A DNA stretch of 5,340 bases, taken from NCBI GenBank assembly GCA_029946075.1, contig JAQSDT010000799.1:1-5340 (forward strand), read 5' to 3'. The translations under genes were made by a program, and so were the position numbers. Positions within the stretch are counted from its first letter, which is position 1. Every line of letters starts with the position of its first letter. The notes under the pieces are model-generated. The model had not been told where the DNA came from, made no database searches, and saw only the letters and a program-made list of their open reading frames with translations. Origin of the DNA: a bacterium. Lineage in GTDB: Bacteria > Pseudomonadota > Alphaproteobacteria > Rhizobiales > Xanthobacteraceae. This document shows positions 1-5,229 of the stretch, one piece after another.

Positions 1-27
1 CCTCGCGCTGGAATAATTCAAATCTGG

Positions 28-54
28 TTGACTCTCTGTACCGATCGGTACAAT
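28..54 (+). promoter_or_regulatory. Probable sigma-70-type promoter of the DUF1348-tetR operon
   Basis: A -35-like TTGACT (28-33) and a -10-like TACAAT (49-54, five of six consensus bases) are separated by 15 bp, slightly shorter than the usual 16-18. The -10 ends 29 bp before the ATG at 84. The spacer and the first bases of the -10 are occupied by a perfect palindrome (37-52), the classic position for a repressor to block RNA polymerase. The elements are read by eye and no transcription start is known. Confidence 0.55.
37..52. promoter_or_regulatory. Perfect 16-bp palindromic operator, likely TetR-family site
   Basis: TGTACCGATCGGTACA reads identically on both strands. Its ACCGATCGGT core resembles operators of many proteobacterial TetR-family repressors, which often have ACCGNNCGGT-like symmetry. 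It lies between the -35 and -10 elements, upstream of an operon whose second gene encodes a TetR regulator. The simplest inference is negative autoregulation by the protein encoded at 556-1128, relieved by an unknown ligand. I saw no second copy in the window. Confidence 0.65.
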
Positions 55-73
55 CTCCCGGCTTAACCCACCC

Positions 74-77
74 GGAG
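74..77 (+). promoter_or_regulatory. Ribosome binding site of the DUF1348 gene
   Basis: GGAG lies 6 bp before the ATG at 84. This fixes that start over the in-frame internal ATG at codon 20. Confidence 0.7.
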
Positions 78-83
78 ATCGTC

Positions 84-551
84 ATGTCGCGTCCGCCGCT
101 GCCGCCCTTTACCCGTGAGACCGCCGCCCAGAAGGCCCGCATGGCGGAGGACGCCTGGAATTCGCGCGATCCGGTGCGGGTGTCGCTGGCCTATACCGAG
201 GACAGCCGCTGGCGCAATCGCTCGGATTTTTTCGAGGGCCGCGCCGCCATCGTCGAATTTCTCACCCGCAAGTGGGAGAAGGAACGGGACTATCGCCTGA
301 TCAAGGATCTCTGGGCGTTCGATGACAACCGCATCGCGGTGCGCTTCCAGTACGAATGGCACGATGCCGCCGGCCAGTGGCATCGCTCCTACGGCAACGA
401 GCAGTGGGAGTTCGACGAGCACGGCCTGATGCGGCGGCGCGAGGCCAGCATCAATGATGTCGTCATCAAGGAGAGCGAGCGCCGCTTCCACTGGCCGGCG
501 CCGGGACCGCGCCCGGCCGACGTCGCCGGGCTGGCGGCGAGCCCGTTGTGA
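84..551 (+). CDS. DUF1348 / SnoaL-like (NTF2-fold) protein
   Basis: A 155-residue cytosolic protein of the DUF1348 family, which adopts the NTF2/SnoaL cone fold. The molecular role of the family is not established; related folds act as small-ligand enzymes or binding proteins. Family-like stretches include an N-terminal helix at about 11-37 ending in AYTEDSRWRNR (36-46), a helix rich in charged and aromatic residues (51-70), the strand RFQYEWHD (87-94), GNEQWEFDEHGLM (104-116), REASINDVVI (119-128) and a closing FHWP (136-139). The length fits the family, with a Pro/Ala-rich tail (140-155) that looks dispensable. The start is supported by GGAG 6 bp upstream. There is no signal peptide or membrane segment. 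The gene is followed 4 bp later by a TetR gene in the same direction and preceded by a palindrome inside its promoter, so it is probably the product that this repressor controls. Confidence 0.88.
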   Translation: MSRPPLPPFTRETAAQKARMAEDAWNSRDPVRVSLAYTEDSRWRNRSDFFEGRAAIVEFLTRKWEKERDYRLIKDLWAFDDNRIAVRFQYEWHDAAGQWHRSYGNEQWEFDEHGLMRRREASINDVVIKESERRFHWPAPGPRPADVAGLAASPL

Positions 552-555
552 CGCG

Positions 556-1128
556 ATGCTGAACAGTCGCGTCGCCGAGCGAAGGGATATCCTGCGCGCA
601 CTCGGCGAAGTGTTCCGCGCGCACGGCTATGAAGGCGCGTCGCTGACGCTGATCACCGAGGCCACCGGCCTTGGCAAGGGCAGCCTCTATCACCTGTTCC
701 CCGGCGGCAAGCAGCAGATGGCCGAAGAGGTGCTGGCCGACATCGATGGCTGGTTCGAGCAGAATATCTATGTGCCGCTGCGTAGCGCCGAGGATCCCGC
801 GCGCGCGATTGCCGCGATGATCGCGGGCGTCGACCGGTATTTCGCTTCCGGCGATCGCATCTGCCTGGTCGGGCTGGTGGCGCTCGGCGTCGCGCGCGAT
901 CATTTCGCCGGAGCCGTCGACAGCTATTTTGCGCGCTGGCATCAGGCGCTCGTCGCCCTGCTGCGAAAGTCGGGCCTCACCAACGCCCAGGCGCAGCGCC
1001 GTTCGGAGGATGCGCTGCTCACCATCCAGGGCGCATTGGTGCTGGCGCGGGCACGCAATGATTCGAAGATTTTTCGCCGTGCGCTGAGCGATCTGACAAC
1101 GCGCCTGCTGACGCCGGCCGAAAAATAA
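556..1128 (+). CDS. TetR/AcrR-family transcriptional regulator, LmrA/YxaF-like
   Basis: A 190-residue one-domain-plus-HTH repressor, normal for the family. The N-terminal DNA-binding domain covers roughly residues 6-52, with the helix-turn-helix at 28-47 (LTLITEATGLGKGSLYHLF), including the typical GxGKGSLYHLF recognition-helix signature. The C-terminal ligand and dimer domain contains CLVGLVALGVARDHF (103-117) followed by a helix FARWHQALVALL (125-136), a pattern like the LmrA/YxaF subgroup. The reading frame is open further upstream, inside the DUF1348 gene, but the ATG at 556 places the HTH at the usual distance from the N terminus. Its Shine-Dalgarno is weak, consistent with translational coupling across the 4-bp gap. 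It likely binds the palindrome at 37-52 and represses its own operon. The ligand is unknown. Confidence 0.9.
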   Translation: MLNSRVAERRDILRALGEVFRAHGYEGASLTLITEATGLGKGSLYHLFPGGKQQMAEEVLADIDGWFEQNIYVPLRSAEDPARAIAAMIAGVDRYFASGDRICLVGLVALGVARDHFAGAVDSYFARWHQALVALLRKSGLTNAQAQRRSEDALLTIQGALVLARARNDSKIFRRALSDLTTRLLTPAEK

Positions 1129-1161
1129 GCTGTCGTTCCGGGCAAGCGAAGCGCGACCTCA

Positions 1162-1179
1162 GATGCGCAATTGCGCATC
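1162..1179. repeat. Perfect 18-bp palindrome inside the intergenic repeat
   Basis: GATGCGCAATTGCGCATC is fully self-complementary with no spacer. As DNA it could be a protein-binding site. As RNA it would form only a tight hairpin with a few central bases unpaired. It lies 34 bp after the TetR stop codon. Confidence 0.75.
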
Positions 1180-1256
1180 GGGGGACCCATAGCCACAGGA
1201 AGAGGTTTTGCGAAGGCTCTTTCCTGAAGTGCCCAACACAAACATTCCGCGGTATG

Positions 1257-1278
1257 CGTCCCGGCGTTCGCCGGGACG
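1257..1278. terminator. GC-rich hairpin between convergent genes, possible terminator
   Basis: CGTCCCGGCG (1257-1266) pairs perfectly with CGCCGGGACG (1269-1278) around TT. In practice this is a nine-pair stem with a four-base loop. It begins 17 bp beyond the GST stop codon and lies 128 bp past the TetR stop. No T-run follows on either strand, so it is not a canonical intrinsic terminator. It may still slow polymerase or protect 3' ends, or simply be one end of the repeat. Confidence 0.4.
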
Positions 1279-1294
1279 ACGAGAGAGCTACGAC

Positions 1295-1939
1295 CTACGC
1301 TGCCGCCTTGTGCCGCGCGAGTTCGGCCTTGTAGAGCTCGAACTCCTCGGCCACGGCCCTGGCGATGCTCGGGCGCGCGCACAGCCGCTCGTAATACGCC
1401 TTTACAACAGGCCATTTTGCCAGCTCGATCGGCGGCGTCGCCATCGTCCAGTTGATGATGGTGACGAGGTAGGCATCCGCCACGCTGAAATGGTCGAGCA
1501 GGAATTCACGGCCCTTCAGATAGTCTTCGAGGTAGTCGAGCCGGGAAAGGTTCTTGCCGAGCACGTGGGTCTTCATCTCCGCCGGCGCGGTCTTGTCGAG
1601 CAGCGGCACGAACAGGCCCTTGTGCAGTTCGGTGCCGATAAAGCACAGCCATTGATGCAGGCGGGTGCGCTCGATGCCCGATGCGGCCGAGATGTTGGCG
1701 TCCGGGAAGCGATCGGCGACGTATTGCAGGATCGCCGCGTTCTCGGTCAGCACCAGCCCCTCGTCGGTGCGCAGCGTCGGCACGAGGCCGAGCGGGTTCA
1801 CCTTGCGAAAGTCCGAGCCGTCCTTCTGAACCACCTTCGACTTGGGATCGACTTCGAGGTAGTTGGCGCTGGCGCCGGCTTCATACAGCGCAATGCGGGT
1901 TGCCAGCGAGCAGGCGAGCGGCGAGAAATACAAATCCAT
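1295..1939 (-). CDS. Glutathione S-transferase, beta-class-like
   Basis: A 214-residue cytosolic enzyme predicted to conjugate or transfer glutathione onto electrophiles, or to act in thiol exchange. The N-terminal thioredoxin-like domain (1-80) carries LYFSPLACS with Cys10, the position of the functional cysteine of bacterial beta-class GSTs. It also has the VPTL cis-proline (Pro54) and TENAAI (65-70), the glutathione gamma-glutamyl-binding region. The all-helical C-terminal domain (about 88-214) has ELHKG with His106 and Lys107, matching beta-class active-site residues, and the N-capping box FSVADAYL (Ser152, Asp155) needed for folding. The start at 1939 has AAGGAGG 6 bp upstream; the frame stays open 24 codons further, but that part matches no GST N terminus. 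The gene is divergent from a TetR gene and converges on the first TetR gene across the repeat. The substrate cannot be inferred. Confidence 0.93.
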   Translation of the reverse strand: MDLYFSPLACSLATRIALYEAGASANYLEVDPKSKVVQKDGSDFRKVNPLGLVPTLRTDEGLVLTENAAILQYVADRFPDANISAASGIERTRLHQWLCFIGTELHKGLFVPLLDKTAPAEMKTHVLGKNLSRLDYLEDYLKGREFLLDHFSVADAYLVTIINWTMATPPIELAKWPVVKAYYERLCARPSIARAVAEEFELYKAELARHKAAA

Positions 1940-1945
1940 GGGTAG

Positions 1946-1952
1946 CCTCCTT
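1946..1952 (-). promoter_or_regulatory. Strong ribosome binding site of the GST gene
   Basis: On the - strand AAGGAGG lies 6 bp before the ATG at 1939. It is the best Shine-Dalgarno in the window and decides the GST start. Confidence 0.85.
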
Positions 1953-2005
1953 GGGGTTTGATCGATCCGGCCGGGAGCAAAGGCGGGATTGATTTTTATA
2001 CTGTT

Positions 2006-2024
2006 CCGCATAATATAAATGCGG
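2006..2024. promoter_or_regulatory. 19-bp inverted repeat, candidate operator of the divergent TetR
   Basis: CCGCAT (2006-2011) and ATGCGG (2019-2024) are exact inverted arms around AATATAA. The element overlaps the likely -10 of tetR and lies just upstream of the GST -10 candidate, so one bound dimer could control both genes. The 7-bp spacing puts arm centres 13 bp apart, compatible with a TetR-family dimer. Assignment to the regulator at 2044-2697 is inferred from position. Confidence 0.55.
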
Positions 2025-2043
2025 TCAAGGAATTTCTTGCGAA

Positions 2044-2697
2044 ATGGTACAAAAAAGTAAGAAGCCGCCGGTCACGCCGATCGACTCGCCCGTCCCGCCC
2101 AAGCGGCGCGGCCGGCCGCGCGCCTATCAGCCGGACGTGGCGCTCGCCAAGGCGCTTGATCTGTTTCGCAGGGATGGCTTTGCCGCGACGTCGCTCGACG
2201 ATCTCTCGGCGGCGACCGGCATGAACCGCCCGAGCCTCTATGGAGCCTTCGGCGACAAGCGCGAACTCTTCATCAAGAGCTACCGGCGCTACCGCGAGGA
2301 CGCGCGCGCGGCGATGATCGATATCTTCAGGGACGAACTGCCGATCCGCAAACGCCTCGACCGCATCTATGCGGTGGCGCTCGACATCTATCTGTCGGGC
2401 GAATCCCCGCGCGGCTGTTTCACGGTGATGACGGCGGCGTCCGAAGCGGTGGCCGATCCCGATATCCGCGCCATGGTGCTGGAAGGCTTTGTCGAACTCG
2501 ACAAGGCCTTTGCCGCCTGCTTCAGGCTGGCCAAGGAGAAGGGCGAACTGCCTGAGAATGCCGATCCGGCCGTGCTGGCGCAGATCGCCTCCGCCACCAT
2601 TCACACCATCGCCATCCGCGCCCGCGCCCGCGTGCCGCGCAAGGAACTCGAGGCGATCTGCAAGGGCGCGATCGATCTGATGATCGGGACGAAATAG
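2044..2697 (+). CDS. TetR/AcrR-family transcriptional regulator
   Basis: A 217-residue repressor-type regulator. A basic, proline-rich N-terminal extension (1-26) ends in KRRGRPR (20-26), an AT-hook-like sequence common in this TetR subgroup that may touch the minor groove. The DNA-binding domain follows at about 31-77, with the HTH at 49-69 (TSLDDLSAATGMNRPSLYGAF). The ligand domain has SPRGCFTVMTA (121-131), a GC-containing motif typical of TetR proteins with a TetR_C_13-like C terminus, and a long helical C-terminal part with Cys159 and Cys206. The ATG at 2044 is the only Met before residue 60. AAGGAA (2027-2032) is a somewhat distant Shine-Dalgarno, 11 bp away. The gene is divergent from the GST gene and probably controls it and itself through the inverted repeat at 2006-2024. 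The conserved cysteine near the ligand pocket leaves thiol or electrophile sensing possible, but that is speculation. Confidence 0.92.
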   Translation: MVQKSKKPPVTPIDSPVPPKRRGRPRAYQPDVALAKALDLFRRDGFAATSLDDLSAATGMNRPSLYGAFGDKRELFIKSYRRYREDARAAMIDIFRDELPIRKRLDRIYAVALDIYLSGESPRGCFTVMTAASEAVADPDIRAMVLEGFVELDKAFAACFRLAKEKGELPENADPAVLAQIASATIHTIAIRARARVPRKELEAICKGAIDLMIGTK

Positions 2698-2709
2698 GCG
2701 CCGTATTTG

Positions 2710-3969
2710 CTACGCCGCGCGCATCGCCGGACGCTGTTGGCGCAGCCACAGCACGGCGCCGGCGGCGGCCATCATCAGCAGCACCGAGAACCAGTTGAGC
2801 GGCTGCCAGCCCCATTTGTCCTGCAGGAAGCCCGCCATGAAGCTCGACGTGGCGGTCGTGCTGAACACCATGAGGTCGTTGAGCGCCTGGGTCTTGCCGC
2901 GCTCGTTCGGGCGGTAGCAGGTTGTCACCAGCGTGGTGGCGCCGACGAACAGGAAATTCCAGCCGACGCCATTGACGGTGAGCGCGATCCGGAAATTCCA
3001 TTCGCTCATGCCCGTCAGCGCCGAGACGACGCCGGCCAGCATCAGCACCACGCCCCACGCCATCACATTGGTGGCGCCGAACCGATTGATCAGATTGCCG
3101 GTGAAGAACGACGGCACGAACATGCCGAGCACGTGCATGAAGATCACCCAATGGGCTTCCGCATGCGGAAAGCCGCAGCCGACGATGGCGAGCGGCGAGG
3201 CGCTCATGATGAACGACATGGTGCCGAATGCCAGCATGCCGGCCATGGCGGACGCGATGAAGCGCGGCTGGCTGGCGATCTCCCACAGCGGACGCGGCGG
3301 CACGCCGATTTCGGCCGGACCTGCCGCGGCAGTGGATGCTGCGACCGACGGAAAGCGGATGAAGGACATGATCGTGAACACGATCAGATGCAGGGCAAAG
3401 ATCGCAGCATAGGTCGCCAGATACAGCGGCATCACCAGGTCGTGCGTGACGCGCACGAGGCTCGGCCCGATCACGGCGGCCGCGACGCCGCCGGCGGTGA
3501 CCCATGAAATCGCCTTGGCGCGGTAGTTCAGCGGCACCAGTTCGGCCGCGGCGAAGCGATACATCTGCAGGCACGCCACCGCGTAACCCAGGATCAGGCC
3601 GCCGCCGCACATGATCATGAAGTTGCCGGTGTAGAGTCCCGCGCACATCACGGTGGCGCCGGCCATGCCGAACAGCGAACCGACGCGAAAGCCGATGCCG
3701 CGGCCGATCCGCTGCATCAGAAGCGCCGCCGGAAACACCCAGATCATCACGCCGACATGCTGCATGGTGACCGGCAGGTTGGCCAGATCAGCCCGGTGAT
3801 AGAAGGTGATGACCGAAAGTCCGGTCGCTGCAAACATCATGGTGTTGCAGGACTGGCCGACCGCCTGGCACAGCGTGAGCAGCAGGAGATTGCGATGCGC
3901 GCGCCGGTCGAGCCCCGGCTCCGGATCGGCTTCCGGCTTGAGTCCGGAGTGGGGGTTCAGCGCATCCAT
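2710..3969 (-). CDS. MFS transporter, 12 transmembrane segments
   Basis: A 419-residue inner-membrane secondary transporter of the major facilitator superfamily; the substrate is unknown. A hydrophilic N-terminal tail (1-26) is followed by about twelve hydrophobic segments: near 28-50, 66-86, 95-113, 117-137, 152-172, 180-203, then a central loop (204-235), and 238-258, 272-292, 301-320, 327-350, 366-384, 390-409. The loop after the second segment, MQRIGRGIGFRVG (85-97), resembles MFS motif A. GGVAAAVIGPS (160-170) in the fifth segment resembles the glycine/proline-rich motif C of proton-coupled exporters. RPNERGKTQALND (353-365) is a charged loop often seen in this type. The start MDALNP at 3969 has a poor Shine-Dalgarno; the frame is open up to 4128, and a GTG at residue -13 is an alternative. 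The gene converges on tetR with a 12-bp gap and is divergent from the MBL gene. Confidence 0.88.
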   Translation of the reverse strand: MDALNPHSGLKPEADPEPGLDRRAHRNLLLLTLCQAVGQSCNTMMFAATGLSVITFYHRADLANLPVTMQHVGVMIWVFPAALLMQRIGRGIGFRVGSLFGMAGATVMCAGLYTGNFMIMCGGGLILGYAVACLQMYRFAAAELVPLNYRAKAISWVTAGGVAAAVIGPSLVRVTHDLVMPLYLATYAAIFALHLIVFTIMSFIRFPSVAASTAAAGPAEIGVPPRPLWEIASQPRFIASAMAGMLAFGTMSFIMSASPLAIVGCGFPHAEAHWVIFMHVLGMFVPSFFTGNLINRFGATNVMAWGVVLMLAGVVSALTGMSEWNFRIALTVNGVGWNFLFVGATTLVTTCYRPNERGKTQALNDLMVFSTTATSSFMAGFLQDKWGWQPLNWFSVLLMMAAAGAVLWLRQQRPAMRAA

Positions 3970-4204
3970 GTGTTTTTTCTTGCCCGGCAAGGGAGGGATG
4001 TCGCGCACGGCGACGCCTGACCTTGTCCAGCAAAAATCGTCCCCGCTCAAGCCGTCAGAGAAAGATTTCTGCTGCCAAGGCCTGCATGCAGAGCATAACA
4101 GTGTCGCCGGCGTTGATGGGCTGACCAAATCGCGTAAGGTTCTCGCCGATGCTCAGGCTGAAGCCTGGGCGCATGCAGGGCGGGGCGCGGGGCCGGGGAC
4201 AGCG
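3970..4204. promoter_or_regulatory. 235-bp divergent region between the MFS and MBL genes
   Basis: No gene is seen here, although two frames are open as extensions of the flanking genes. It holds several short symmetric elements: CTTGCC-C-GGCAAG (3979-3991), CTGCATGCAG (4082-4091) and CAGGCT-GA-AGCCTG (4154-4167). GCATGCAG occurs twice (4084-4091 and 4171-4178). A weak + strand promoter could be TTGATG (4113-4118) with TAAGGT (4135-4140). For the MFS gene I see no convincing promoter. No riboswitch or leader peptide could be supported. Confidence 0.4.
3979..3991. promoter_or_regulatory. 13-bp inverted repeat just upstream of the MFS start
   Basis: CTTGCC and GGCAAG are exact arms around one C. 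It lies 10 bp upstream of the predicted MFS start codon, within the leader, where a bound protein would block transcription or the element could lie in the mRNA. It could equally be chance in GC-rich DNA, and no regulator for it is visible. Confidence 0.3.
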
Positions 4205-5227
4205 ATGAGCGACGATCTGACATTCACGGTGCAGCGGCCGCCGGCCTATGGCGAACTCACCGACCTCTTGCCCGGCCTGTTCTGGGTGCGGCTGCCGATG
4301 CCGACGGTGCCCAATCACGTCAATTGCTGGCTGCTCGACAACGGCACGGGCTGGACCCAGGTCGATTGCGGCTTCAACACCGACGACACCTTCGAGATGT
4401 GGGACAAGCTGTGGCGCGGATTGTTGCGCAGCCGCCCGCTGCAGAATCTCACGCTGACGCACGCGCATCTCGATCATGCCGGCCTGGCTGCCTTCTTTGT
4501 CAAAGAAGCGAAGTGCACGGTGCGGATGCCGCTGGCCGAATGGCTCAGCGCCTGGAAGCTGTGGCACGAGCGCGAGGAAGCGCCGGACGAACATTTTGCC
4601 GCCTTCATGAAGCGCAACGGCGCTTCGGCTGACGAAGCCGCGCAGGTCATCGCCGCCCAGCGCAAGCCGACCTATCTGGGGCTGCGCCCGCCGCGCGAGT
4701 TCACCCGCATCCGCGACGGCGACACGATCGCGATGGGCAAGCGCGACTGGCGCGTGATCACCGCGGGCGGCCACTCGGCCGAACACGCGCTGTTCTTCTG
4801 CGAAAGCGACAGGATTTTGATCGCCGGCGATCAGGTGCTCTCGCACATGACGCCGTCGGTGATCGCGCCCTCGGCGCAGCCGGAAGCCAATCCGATGCAG
4901 GATTATCTGGAGTCGCTGACGCGGCTCGAGGCGTTGCCGGCGGATACGCTGGTGTTGCCGTCGCACGGCCTGCCGTTCCGCGGGCTGCATGTCCGACTTG
5001 CCCAGCTGCGCGAACACCATCTGGCCCGGCTCGACGACGTCGCCTCCGCCATCACCGGCAAGGTCTCCGCATTTGCGCTGGCGCAGGAAGTGTTTCCGCG
5101 CGTGCTCTACGCCAATCCGCGACAGGCATTCGGCGAATCGCTCGCGCATCTCAACATGCTGGCCTCGCAGGGGCGGCTGACCCGCGACGTCGACGCCGAC
5201 GGCGCAATCAGTTTTGCGCCGGTGTGA
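4205..5227 (+). CDS. MBL-fold metallo-hydrolase with C-terminal winged-helix-like region
   Basis: A 340-residue cytosolic hydrolase of the metallo-beta-lactamase superfamily, expected to bind two metal ions. Ligand motifs are complete and in order: WTQVDCGF (Asp54), THAHLDHAG with His86, His88, Asp90 and His91 (HxHxDH), TAGGHSAEH (His190, with His194 nearby), AGDQVL (Asp209) and LPSHGLPFRG (His254). The insert at about 105-165 is helical and charged and probably shapes the substrate pocket. Residues about 265-335 (LREHHLARLDDVASAI, then ALAQEVFP, then LAHLNMLASQGRL) resemble the winged-helix C terminus of LACTB2-like MBL proteins. The substrate is not predictable: thioester, lactone, phosphoester and RNA hydrolases all share this core. 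There is no signal peptide, which argues against a secreted beta-lactamase. The ATG at 4205 has only a weak GGGGA upstream. The next gene begins 2 bp after its stop, implying co-transcription with an exporter. Confidence 0.92.
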   Translation: MSDDLTFTVQRPPAYGELTDLLPGLFWVRLPMPTVPNHVNCWLLDNGTGWTQVDCGFNTDDTFEMWDKLWRGLLRSRPLQNLTLTHAHLDHAGLAAFFVKEAKCTVRMPLAEWLSAWKLWHEREEAPDEHFAAFMKRNGASADEAAQVIAAQRKPTYLGLRPPREFTRIRDGDTIAMGKRDWRVITAGGHSAEHALFFCESDRILIAGDQVLSHMTPSVIAPSAQPEANPMQDYLESLTRLEALPADTLVLPSHGLPFRGLHVRLAQLREHHLARLDDVASAITGKVSAFALAQEVFPRVLYANPRQAFGESLAHLNMLASQGRLTRDVDADGAISFAPV

Positions 5228-5229
5228 TT

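Larger units (their letters stand above)
1132..1280. repeat. Palindrome-rich intergenic repeat (REP/MITE-like)
   Basis: The region between two convergent genes starts with GTCGTTCCGGGC (1132-1143) and ends with CGCCGGGACGAC (1269-1280), whose complement is GTCGTCCCGGCG, giving roughly matching inverted ends (9 of 12). The interior contains AAGCGAAGCGCGA (1144-1156), GGGGACCCATAGCCACAGGAAG (1180-1201 approximately) and a strong hairpin at the right end. Read on the - strand it gives the spurious peptide VVPANAGTH, which I associate with dispersed intergenic repeats of Bradyrhizobium and relatives. It encodes no transposase. The family assignment is from memory and the exact borders are inferred. 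Confidence 0.6.
1940..2043. promoter_or_regulatory. Divergent GST/tetR promoter region
   Basis: This 104-bp gap drives two divergent genes. Its tetR-proximal half (1988-2035) is strikingly AT-rich against a GC-rich background. On the + strand TTGATT (1989-1994) with TAATAT (2011-2016, spacing 16) or TATAAA (2014-2019, spacing 19) could serve tetR. On the - strand TATAAA (2000-1995) is the best -10 candidate for GST, with no convincing -35 at standard spacing; TTGACC (2028-2023) is 22 bp away. The palindromes GATCGATC (1960-1967) and CCGGCCGG (1967-1974) lie in the GST leader. Confidence 0.5.

Noticed and set aside
1..36. GAATAATTC (11-19) as a further operator or an upstream gene end
   Set aside because: A short symmetric AT-rich stretch is expected by chance near a promoter, and too little sequence lies upstream to judge it.
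942..1415. A 157-codon open frame on the - strand spanning the TetR end, the repeat and the GST end
   Set aside because: It overlaps two well-supported genes and its middle reads VVPANAGTH, a typical translation of a dispersed intergenic repeat rather than a real protein.
1208..1945. A 245-codon open frame on the + strand opposite the GST gene
   Set aside because: It mirrors the GST coding sequence. The GST has intact active-site residues and a strong ribosome binding site; this frame has neither a domain nor a start signal.
2707..3507. A 266-codon open frame on the + strand opposite the MFS gene
   Set aside because: It is an antisense shadow with a highly charged His/Arg/Glu composition and no membrane or enzyme motif.
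2522..3646. A 374-codon open frame on the - strand, Arg/His-rich
   Set aside because: It is a shifted frame of the MFS gene on the same strand. The composition is typical of an out-of-frame reading of GC-rich DNA and no domain is recognisable.
3979..3991. The inverted repeat next to a T-run (3971-3979) as an intrinsic terminator
   Set aside because: The T-run precedes the repeat on the + strand and becomes an A-run on the - strand, and the single-base spacer leaves no proper loop.
4055..5149. A 364-codon open frame on the - strand opposite the MBL gene
   Set aside because: It lies antisense to a gene with complete metal-binding motifs. The Arg/Gln/His-rich product has no domain pattern.
4205..5227. 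The MBL protein as a true beta-lactamase resistance gene
   Set aside because: It has no signal peptide and is longer than class B beta-lactamases with a winged-helix-like tail. It fits generic MBL hydrolases better.
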